Shown here piece by piece: positions 1 through 5,378 of a stretch of 7,503 nucleotides of DNA. Source of the stretch: GCA-003244245 sp036521655 (GTDB taxonomy: Bacteria > Actinomycetota > Actinomycetes > Mycobacteriales > Pseudonocardiaceae); contig DATDHI010000477.1 in the NCBI GenBank assembly GCA_036521655.1, positions 1-7,503 of the forward strand. Reading direction: 5' to 3'. How positions within the stretch are numbered: the first letter of the stretch is position 1; each line of letters begins with the position of its first letter. A program made the position numbers and the translations under genes. Below the pieces are notes generated by a model. That model was given only the letters and a program-made list of their open reading frames with translations, ran no database searches and was not told where the DNA came from.

Positions 1-876
1 GACATCATCAGGTACATCGGACGCAAGATCATCCATGACCCGCGCTATGACCGCTCGTGCAGACTTACCGTAGCTAGCAACCGCCGCTAGCTCCTCGAAT
101 GCGTTGCCGTACAGCTCGATCTCTTGGGGCTGACGGAGATCAAGTGCAGCGGACATGGTCTCCACGAGGACTTTCTCGTTGTCATACAACCAGAAGCCAT
201 GCCAGGGTGCGGTGAGATACTGTGTCCCAAAGTCGATAATGCCGAGCCGTACATTGGGCAATTGCGACAATGAAACCAATCGGTCGAGTTGACCGAGCAT
301 GGCGTTTGGTGGGCACAGGAGGAACCGCAGGGCCGCTTCGGTTAGGACGAATCGGAATCGCTTATCTGGTCGGTACAAGATTTCTTGTCTCTGCAGGCGC
401 CCTTGTACTGCCTCATTGATGGAGCTCCGCAGTTTAAGTCTGCGGATACTTTCGGCGAAGCGCACTTGCGCGTACCCGGCTGTTTGGAGCAATCCCGGAA
501 TAACCGTAGCCTCGAACACGCGAAATAGCCGCGTTCTCTGGTCTAGTTCTGCTATCTCGCTTTGGCGAGGCCGAAAGCCGCTTCGAAATAGGCGTTGCCA
601 ATCGGCGTACTGCACTTCAAAAGTGTGCAAGGAAGTAAGAAGAGCCTCTGTTTCGTTCTCGCTGTGTGTGGCGCGTGCCCATGCTCGTACTTCGTCGCCC
701 GTTGGTGTTTGGCGGCCGTTCTCTAGCTTGGAAACCTTGGAAGGTGGCCATGCCAACGACTCTGCGAGCTGCCTACCGTTGAATCCGGCTTGGAGGCGTA
801 GCTCGCGGAGTCGTTTGCCTAGCGCGTTGCGTGCTTCAAGGACGTTCGATACGTCCGACGCCCTGCTCTGTGGCAA
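1..876 (-). CDS. XRE-family helix-turn-helix regulator with DUF5753 domain (partial, C-terminus beyond left edge)
   Basis: Translating the reverse strand gives 292 open codons that run off the left edge. From a TTG at 876, residues 19-60 form an XRE helix-turn-helix: LGKRLRELRLQAGF, then RQLAESLAWPPSKVSKLENG. Residues about 113-285 match DUF5753, with landmarks IPGLLQTAGYAQ, a LTEAALR segment and a WLYD segment. Proteins of this type (the Scr1/WhiJ group in Streptomyces) are cytoplasmic DNA-binding regulators, often paired with small DUF397 or DUF6879 partner genes. The usual family length is about 280-290 residues, so little should be missing. The start is uncertain. TTG 876 has a GGGG stretch a few bases upstream and gives the family-like lead-in SDVSNVLEARNALG. 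ATG 912 is in frame but has no visible ribosome site. The gene overlaps the end of its upstream neighbour, suggesting coupled expression. It is less GC-rich than the genes to the right, which suggests a separate acquisition. Confidence 0.92.
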   Translation of the reverse strand, partial: MPQSRASDVSNVLEARNALGKRLRELRLQAGFNGRQLAESLAWPPSKVSKLENGRQTPTGDEVRAWARATHSENETEALLTSLHTFEVQYADWQRLFRSGFRPRQSEIAELDQRTRLFRVFEATVIPGLLQTAGYAQVRFAESIRRLKLRSSINEAVQGRLQRQEILYRPDKRFRFVLTEAALRFLLCPPNAMLGQLDRLVSLSQLPNVRLGIIDFGTQYLTAPWHGFWLYDNEKVLVETMSAALDLRQPQEIELYGNAFEELAAVASYGKSARAVIARVMDDLASDVPDDV

Positions 877-1277
877 AGTCGCCCCGTTCAACGGCGTGGT
901 GCCAAGCGGCATCGCGCCAGTAGTTGTGCTGCACGATCTCGGACAAGTCTTCGATGACCTCGCCGCCAAGGAGACGGTCGTTCTCGTCAAAATGCATGCG
1001 CACCAACTTGCGTGAGTCAAACAACCAGTAATCGTGGTCGGGTAGCCCGATTTCCTCCGCCTGATTGCGGGTCAGGTAGCGAATGTCCTCACCGGCTGGA
1101 ATTTCGATCAAGCCCTCGTGAGGGGGAACAGGGCCAACGTCGGCGACCGCTTGCGGGTCGGTCACCGTCCACCCCTGCGCGATGTAAGTCTTTGCGGTCC
1201 GTCCTGTCTGTCGAAAACAACGCAGGTGAGCCGTCAATATGCGAATCAGGGTCTTTGCCGAGGAATCGAGCGTGCAT
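836..1277 (-). pseudogene. Frameshifted chimera: small 'GKDPDS' protein joined to C-terminal half of DUF6879
   Basis: Two minus-strand frames carry consecutive parts of one apparent product. The first starts at ATG 1277 behind a GGGGGG ribosome site and reads MHARFLGKDPDSHIDGSPAL, FSTDRTDRK. This resembles the start of small actinobacterial proteins that continue with 'TYLVQGWKVTDP'. That continuation (KTYIAQGWTVTDPQAVADVG) lies in the other frame, so the frame changes near the T-run at 1191-1193 (AAA on the coding strand). The second frame then runs without interruption into AGEDIRYLTRNQAEEIGLPD, HDYWLFDSRKL and WRDAAWHHAV, the conserved C-terminal half of DUF6879, and stops at 836. The N-terminal half of DUF6879 is absent. 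I infer a deletion that joined two neighbouring small genes, followed by a 1-base indel. The second frame could still be translated alone from TTG 1237 (133 codons). DUF6879 has no known biochemical function; it commonly neighbours XRE-DUF5753 regulators, as here. A sequencing error could explain the frameshift but not the missing N-terminal half. Confidence 0.7.
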
Positions 1278-1281
1278 CGTG

Positions 1282-1287
1282 CCCCCC
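1282..1287 (-). promoter_or_regulatory. Ribosome binding site for the ATG at 1277
   Basis: On the coding (minus) strand a GGGGGG run lies four bases before ATG 1277. It supports translation starting there rather than at the longer in-frame option at 1316, which has no such run. Confidence 0.5.
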
Positions 1288-1291
1288 TGCG

Positions 1292-1310
1292 CGAAATTTC
1301 GTGAACGTTC
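1292..1310. repeat. Two adjacent perfect palindromes upstream of the minus-strand gene pair
   Basis: CGAAATTTCG (1292-1301) and GAACGTTC (1303-1310) are each perfectly self-complementary and one base apart. They sit directly upstream of the GGGGGG/ATG start at 1277 on the minus strand, where an autoregulating helix-turn-helix protein could bind. Operator function is inference only. Confidence 0.3.
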
Positions 1311-1422
1311 CACCATCGTGACGTACGGCGCTCAATAGGTCAACAGTGCACACGTCGCGCTGGGTAGCGTGGACGAAGGAGACAAAGGCCGCACGATCCC
1401 CAGCACCGAGCGCGGTGGTACG

Positions 1423-1454
1423 TTGTCATCAGATCGGGGGACGGTTGATGACAA
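1423..1454. promoter_or_regulatory. 9-bp perfect inverted repeat ahead of the copper-type operon (candidate operator)
   Basis: TTGTCATCA at 1423-1431 is repeated in inverse orientation as TGATGACAA at 1446-1454, separated by 14 bases. The arms are 23 bases centre to centre, about two helical turns, which suits a dimeric repressor or activator. The right arm ends 24 bases before the ATG at 1479. It could instead be a weak RNA hairpin in the leader, but there is no T-run after it, so a terminator is unlikely. No regulator family could be assigned from the arm sequence. Confidence 0.4.
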
Positions 1455-1467
1455 GCTGCCGGGAACC

Positions 1468-1474
1468 AGGGGGA
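1468..1474 (+). promoter_or_regulatory. Ribosome binding site for the gene at 1479
   Basis: AGGGGGA lies four bases before ATG 1479, a close match to the Shine-Dalgarno core, and fixes that start. Confidence 0.6.
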
Positions 1475-1478
1475 TCCG

Positions 1479-2051
1479 ATGCGCGACAATTGTGCTGTGG
1501 ACTGTATGCAGTGGCGGGAAGCCCTCTCGGCCCGGCTCGACGGGGAGGACAGCGGGGTGGAGCCGGGCGCGATCGACGCGCACCTGGCGATCTGTGCTGC
1601 GTGCAGCGGGTTCGTCGACGATGCAGCGCGCGTCACGAGGCTTGCTCGCATGGCCGTGGTGACCCCGGCCCCCGACGTCACCCTGAAGTTGATGTTCACC
1701 ATTGACGGACCGGCGACGGTCCTGCAGGCACTCACCGATCTCGACCGTGTCTCGACCAGCTGCGCCAAGGCGATGATGGCGCACAATTCCGCCGACATGG
1801 TCAACGCGACCCGTGCGGCACTCGACTGTGCCGACATCGCCGGGGCCGCCCAGCGGATCCTGTCCCGCCCCTCGGCACCCGACGCTGGGGTCATCCGGGC
1901 CATCCTGGAGGCAGCAGTCACCGCAGCCGACCGCTGCGCCGCGGAATGCGGTCAACACGCCGGTCACCACGGCCACTGCCGCGCCCACTCCGAGAGCGCC
2001 CAGCGCGCTGCACAACTCTGTCGATCAGAACTGGCGAACATCACCGGCTGA
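1479..2051 (+). CDS. Fusion of anti-sigma-type zinc finger (zf-HC2) with DUF326/copper-storage-like helical domain
   Basis: A 190-residue cytoplasmic protein with no signal peptide or membrane segment. Residues 5-58 form a ZAS/zf-HC2 zinc finger: Cys9, then H35xxxC39xxC42, following the family pattern 'CMQWREALSARLDGE...DAHLAICAAC'. ZAS modules normally bind an ECF sigma factor. Residues about 80-188 resemble the Cys-rich four-helix DUF326/Csp-like proteins, with LDCADIAGAAQRIL (115-128), DRCAAECGQHAGHHGHC (151-167) and a last Cys at 181. Csp proteins bind many Cu(I) ions with inward-facing Cys. Here several of the usual Cys are replaced by Ala, Ser or His, leaving Cys95, 117, 153, 157, 167, 181 and a His cluster at 160-170. 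The start is fixed by AGGGGGA. It is the first gene of the copper-type cluster. I infer a metal-responsive regulator or buffer; no sigma factor partner is seen in the window, so anti-sigma activity is unproven. Confidence 0.8.
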   Translation: MRDNCAVDCMQWREALSARLDGEDSGVEPGAIDAHLAICAACSGFVDDAARVTRLARMAVVTPAPDVTLKLMFTIDGPATVLQALTDLDRVSTSCAKAMMAHNSADMVNATRAALDCADIAGAAQRILSRPSAPDAGVIRAILEAAVTAADRCAAECGQHAGHHGHCRAHSESAQRAAQLCRSELANITG

Positions 2052-2125
2052 GCGATCTGCCGCCGCAAGCGTGCGACGCCGATCTCACGCGACGGCCGGG
2101 AACTAACCATGGACTGGGCACGACT

Positions 2126-2141
2126 ACACCCGTGTGGGGGT
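2126..2141. promoter_or_regulatory. C-tract/G-tract pseudo-palindrome between the first and second copper-type genes
   Basis: ACACCC, a four-base spacer, then GGGGGT, with one mismatch between the arms. The C-tract/spacer/G-tract layout recalls operators of the CsoR/RcnR metal-sensor family. It lies in the 130-base gap before the DUF5134 gene. This is pattern similarity only; the G-run could also act as a ribosome site for an unused ATG at 2142. Confidence 0.2.
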
Positions 2142-2166
2142 GATGCGGCTGGATGCGCGGGCGAGT

Positions 2167-2171
2167 GGAGG
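2167..2171 (+). promoter_or_regulatory. Ribosome binding site deciding the start of the DUF5134 gene
   Basis: GGAGG lies eleven bases before GTG 2183 and inside the longer reading frame that begins at ATG 2153. The ATG itself lacks a convincing site at normal spacing. This favours GTG 2183. Confidence 0.45.
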
Positions 2172-2182
2172 ATGTGAGGGCA

Positions 2183-2794
2183 GTGGCGGGCGCGGCGTGG
2201 GTGGGTTGGGTGTTCGGTGCGGTGTTCGCCGCGGTGGCCCTGCTCTGCGCGGCTCGGCTGCTGGCCTCCCGCCAGGACGGTGGCAGTAGCACCGACCGGG
2301 GCGTGGATGCCTCGCTTGGCCTGATGAGCCTCGGCATGGCTGCGATGTTCTTGCCGTGGGGTGCCCTGGTGCCCACGCTGGGTTGGCAGGTGCTCTTCAG
2401 CATGGCCGCGGGGTACCTCACCCTTCGGCTGCTCCGGCGGAGGATGCGATCAGCCAAGAGAGGCACCGAGCTGCATCTCCTGCTGGGAAGCCTGGCGATG
2501 GTGTACGTGCTGGCGGCAGTTCCCGCCGGCCACGGAATGGCTGGCATGGACATGCCCGGGATGGGCTCCGCGGGCCTTGCGTTCCCGGCGCTGGCCTGGG
2601 CGCTTGCCGGATATTTCCTGGTGTTCGCGGTGCGGTTGGGTGCGCGGCTGGTCGAGCCGGTGAGCACTGGGGCCGCGAGCTCTGCCGGGCTGGGCGGTGG
2701 GCCGCGCGGCGTGGTCACCTCGCCCCACCTGCTCGGTTCCTGTGAGGTCGTCATGGGTGTGGGGATGAGCTACATGCTCGTGACGATGCTGTAA
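2183..2794 (+). CDS. DUF5134 multi-pass membrane protein with Met-rich loop
   Basis: About 203 residues from GTG 2183; ATG 2153 is the alternative and would add ten residues. The GGAGG at 2167 and the family-like opening AGAAWVGWVFGAVFAAVALL favour the later start. Six hydrophobic segments are visible: the N-terminal helix, two around LGLMSLGMAAMFLPWG and WQVLFSMAAGYLTL, one at HLLLGSLAMVYVLAAV, one at ALAWALAGYFLVFAV, and the last at CEVVMGVGMSYMLVTML. The closing MGVGMSYMLV and the LHLLLGSLAMVYV segment are DUF5134 landmarks. DUF5134 has no established biochemistry, but these genes recur beside copper genes in actinobacteria. Between helices 4 and 5 lies HGMAGMDMPGMG (2531-2566), a Met/His cluster suited to Cu(I), probably outside the membrane. 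It follows the zinc-finger fusion by about 130 bases and precedes the YcnI gene by 49, consistent with one transcript. Transport or chaperone function is inference. Confidence 0.85.
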   Translation: MAGAAWVGWVFGAVFAAVALLCAARLLASRQDGGSSTDRGVDASLGLMSLGMAAMFLPWGALVPTLGWQVLFSMAAGYLTLRLLRRRMRSAKRGTELHLLLGSLAMVYVLAAVPAGHGMAGMDMPGMGSAGLAFPALAWALAGYFLVFAVRLGARLVEPVSTGAASSAGLGGGPRGVVTSPHLLGSCEVVMGVGMSYMLVTML

Positions 2795-2831
2795 CCGCCG
2801 TTGATCACGTCATTGTGTCCGCCTTCACCCT

Positions 2832-2835
2832 GGAG
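2832..2835 (+). promoter_or_regulatory. Ribosome binding site for the YcnI-family gene
   Basis: GGAG lies eight bases before ATG 2844. This supports ATG 2844 over the in-frame GTG at 2835, which overlaps the site itself. Confidence 0.55.
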
Positions 2836-2843
2836 TGTCTCTC

Positions 2844-3536
2844 ATGTCGAAGATCAGTTGGCGATTCGGACGTCATGTTGCCGCGGTTGGCGCCGTCTGC
2901 ATGGCGGCGCTGTTGTTGCTCGCCGGCGTGGCCTCCGCGCACGTCACTGCGAATCCGGGCACCGCTGAACAGGGCAGCTACACCAAGGTTTCCTTCCGGG
3001 TCCCCAACGAGCGGGACGCCGCATCCACGACCACGCTGGAGGTCGATTTCCCCACCGACCACCCGATCGCGTCGGTCGAGACCCGCGCGGTCCCCGGCTG
3101 GACGGCGAGCGTGGAGAAGGCCAAGTTGGCGAAGCCGATCAAGACCGACGACGGGGAGGTCACCGAGACCGTGTCGAAGATCACCTGGACCGGCGGCAAG
3201 ATCCCACCTGAGGCATTCGAGGACTTCGACGTGTCGATGGGTCCGTTGCCGACCGACGCCACTGAGCTGGTGTTCAAGGCGTTGCAGAGCTACGACAACG
3301 GCGAGGTGGTGCGGTGGATCGAGACTGCCCCACCAGGTGCCCCCGAGCCCGCGCATCCCGCGCCGGTGCTCAAGCTGACCCCGGCCAGCGGCGCGGCGGC
3401 GGCCGCCGCGAGCACCGATCAACATTCCGGGACAGCGACCTGGGGCGTAGTGCTGGGTATTGTGGGAATTGTGCTCGGGATCGTCGGGGTCGCCTTCGGG
3501 CTGCTGAACCGGCGACGGGGGAGTGTCGGGGACTGA
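2844..3536 (+). CDS. YcnI family (DUF1775) exported copper-binding protein with C-terminal membrane anchor
   Basis: A 230-residue precursor. Residues 1-32 are a signal peptide (Arg/His N-region, core VCMAALLLLAGVA, cleavage after ASA) leaving His33 as mature N-terminus in HVTANPGTAEQGSY. The domain (33 to about 155) has the DUF1775 features VSFRVPNERDA, VPGWTASVEK, VSKITWTGGKIPPEAFEDF and the late VVRWIETAPP. A Pro/Ala-rich linker leads to one helix, about 198-220 (VVLGIVGIVLGIVGVAFGLL), then RRR, giving an outside-facing domain tethered to the membrane. In Bacillus subtilis YcnI the mature N-terminal His helps bind Cu(II); the same arrangement is kept here. It lies between DUF5134 and the CopC-CopD fusion, with a nine-base gap to the latter, matching the ycnI-ycnJ order known from Bacillus. 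I infer extracytoplasmic copper binding or delivery to CopC-CopD. Confidence 0.93.
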   Translation: MSKISWRFGRHVAAVGAVCMAALLLLAGVASAHVTANPGTAEQGSYTKVSFRVPNERDAASTTTLEVDFPTDHPIASVETRAVPGWTASVEKAKLAKPIKTDDGEVTETVSKITWTGGKIPPEAFEDFDVSMGPLPTDATELVFKALQSYDNGEVVRWIETAPPGAPEPAHPAPVLKLTPASGAAAAAASTDQHSGTATWGVVLGIVGIVLGIVGVAFGLLNRRRGSVGD

Positions 3537-3545
3537 CCTGCTGGG

Positions 3546-5282
3546 GTGCTTGCGCTGGCGCTGATGCTGCGAACCCGGGTAGCGGCGGTGGTCTGTGCCG
3601 TGGCGCTGGCCCTGGTAGGCATCGGGGCCGGTTCGGCGGAGGCCCACGCGGCACTGATCTCCACCGATCCCGGGCAAGGCGCGGTGGTCACCACAGCGCC
3701 CGCCACGGTGTCGCTGAGCTTCGGCGAGCCGGTGGTGGTGTCCGACAGCGGGGTGCGGGTCTTCGGCCCGGACGGTGCACGGGTGGACACCGGCCATGCC
3801 ACTCACCTCGACCGTTCGTCCACCGTCGGCGTCGGTCTACGTAGCACCCAGCAAGGCACCTACACCGTCTCCTGGCGAGTGATCTCGGCGGACTCGCACC
3901 CGGTGGCCGGCGCCTTCACCTTCTCGGTGGGTCACCCTTCGGCGAGCCGTGCGGCCGCGCAGTCCACCGGAAGCCGCACGGTCGGTGCCTTCTACTGGAT
4001 CGCCCGGGCCGCCGCATTCGCGTCATTCGCGTTGCTGGTCGGATCGATCGCGTTCGTGCTGCTCTGCCTGCCCGCCGCGCTCGCTCGACGCGATGTGCGC
4101 CAGATCATGCTGGTCGGTTGGGCCGGCCTGCTGGCGGCCACCATGGCGAGTCTGTTGCTGCAGGGTCCCTACGGTGACGGGTTGGGTCTCGATCACCTCT
4201 TCGACGCGGAGGTCTTCGCGGCGACTCAGGAGATCCCGTTGGGTACCGCGCTCACCGCCCGGTTGATGGTGCTGGCTCTGACCGGCGGGTACCTCGTGCT
4301 GTTGTGCGCCTGGCTGGGCCACTTCGGGCGGCGGGGCCGCGCGTGGTTCGGCGCGCTCGGCGGGGGCTTGGCGCTCGGCCTGGCCACCACCTGGGCCGCC
4401 GCCGACCACGCCGCCGTGGGAATCCAACCAGCGCTGGCCCTGCCGGTGGACGTCATACATCTGCTGGCGATGGGGGTGTGGCTGGGTGGCCTGGTCACGC
4501 TCGTCATCGTCTTGCGACCGGACCGGGCCAGCCGCAAGACGGGCCCTGAAGTGCCGGCGGCGGTGTACCGGTTCTCGTCGACCGCGACCGGGTCGGTGGC
4601 GATCCTCATCGGCACCGGCAGCTACCAGTCGTGGCGCCAGCTTGGCAGCTGGGCCGCGTTCGGGTCCACCAGCTACGGCCGGCTGCTGCTGGTGAAGCTC
4701 GGTATCGTTGCGCTGCTGCTCGGCGCGGCTGCGCTGTCCCGCAGATGGGTCATCCAGCACCGGCGGGCACCGGTCGGCGTCGGCGCAGCAACGAGGTTGT
4801 CACCGGCCGTATCGGCCCCGGCCATATCGACACTGCGTCGCAACGTGTTGCGCGAGGCCGCGCTCGGGGCCCTGGTGCTCGGCGTCACCGCGCTGCTGGT
4901 CAACGCCGAACCCGGTCGCACGGCGACCGCTGCCCCGCCGGGGCCGACACATCACATCGTCAGCTATGACACCGGTGGACCAGGCGGCCAGGGTCAGCTC
5001 ACCGTCGACGTCGATCCCGCCGTCAGCGGACCGAACATGATCAGCATCACCGTCGCCGATCCCGCCGGGCACCCGCATGACGTGGCCGAACTCAACGCCG
5101 GCCTCACCCTGATCGCACGGCAGCTTGGCCCGCTGCCGGTCCCCTTGCAGCGCACCGCGCCGGGCTACTACACCGCCCGCGGGGTCCAGATCCCGGGCGA
5201 CGGGACCTGGCAGCTGACTGCGACCGTGCGCACCTCTGACATCGATGCCACCCCCGTGACCACGCCGATCGTCATCAGGTGA
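3546..5282 (+). CDS. CopC-CopD fusion copper protein with C-terminal YtkA/FixH-like domain
   Basis: A 578-residue protein in three parts. Residues 1-33 are a signal peptide ending AEA. The CopC domain (34-130) starts at mature His34 (HAALISTDPGQGAVV) and contains SADSHPVAGAF with Asp116 and His118; His34 plus this D-x-H motif is the classical CopC Cu(II) site. Position 3 of the mature chain is Ala, not the His or charged residue of some relatives. Residues about 149-460 form the CopD membrane domain with eight predicted helices, including DVIHLLAMGVWLGGL. Residues about 465-578 are a further extracytoplasmic domain with His469-His470 and H509-P-H511, resembling YtkA/FixH-like domains. Bacillus YcnJ is a related CopC-CopD fusion linked to copper uptake. 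The direction of transport here is not shown by sequence. GTG 3546 follows the ycnI stop by nine bases; ATG 3564 is an alternative that still leaves a good signal peptide. Neither has a strong ribosome site, suggesting translational coupling. Confidence 0.93.
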   Translation: MLALALMLRTRVAAVVCAVALALVGIGAGSAEAHAALISTDPGQGAVVTTAPATVSLSFGEPVVVSDSGVRVFGPDGARVDTGHATHLDRSSTVGVGLRSTQQGTYTVSWRVISADSHPVAGAFTFSVGHPSASRAAAQSTGSRTVGAFYWIARAAAFASFALLVGSIAFVLLCLPAALARRDVRQIMLVGWAGLLAATMASLLLQGPYGDGLGLDHLFDAEVFAATQEIPLGTALTARLMVLALTGGYLVLLCAWLGHFGRRGRAWFGALGGGLALGLATTWAAADHAAVGIQPALALPVDVIHLLAMGVWLGGLVTLVIVLRPDRASRKTGPEVPAAVYRFSSTATGSVAILIGTGSYQSWRQLGSWAAFGSTSYGRLLLVKLGIVALLLGAAALSRRWVIQHRRAPVGVGAATRLSPAVSAPAISTLRRNVLREAALGALVLGVTALLVNAEPGRTATAAPPGPTHHIVSYDTGGPGGQGQLTVDVDPAVSGPNMISITVADPAGHPHDVAELNAGLTLIARQLGPLPVPLQRTAPGYYTARGVQIPGDGTWQLTATVRTSDIDATPVTTPIVIR

Positions 5283-5378
5283 ACGTTCGGCGGATGAAAC
5301 CCGGATTCGCTGCTACCGCGCCGTACAGGGACCCGTGAGTGGCGATGCGAGCTATAGCGGTGCCACATTTTGTTATCT

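Noticed and set aside
299..1015. Plus-strand open frame (238 codons) over the regulator
   Set aside because: It lies opposite the XRE-DUF5753 gene, whose domains are unmistakable; the plus-strand product is Ser/Arg-rich without any recognisable domain.
2052..2182. Possible small gene between the zinc-finger fusion and DUF5134
   Set aside because: No open frame with a ribosome site and recognisable sequence is present; the ATG at 2142 behind GGGGG is out of frame with DUF5134 and yields no recognisable product.
2805..3806. Minus-strand open frame (333 codons) opposite ycnI and copC
   Set aside because: Low-complexity Arg/Gly/His composition and opposite two genes with clear families; a typical shadow in GC-rich DNA.
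1301..5288. Shared 10-mer GTGAACGTTC at 1301-1310 and 5279-5288 as possible element-end repeats
   Set aside because: Exact 10-base matches are expected many times by chance in a window this long, and similarity stops at once on both sides.
5283..5340. Possible transcription terminator after the CopC-CopD gene
   Set aside because: CGGCG and CGCCG stretches could pair, but the loop is long, the stem short and there is no T-run; not enough to call.
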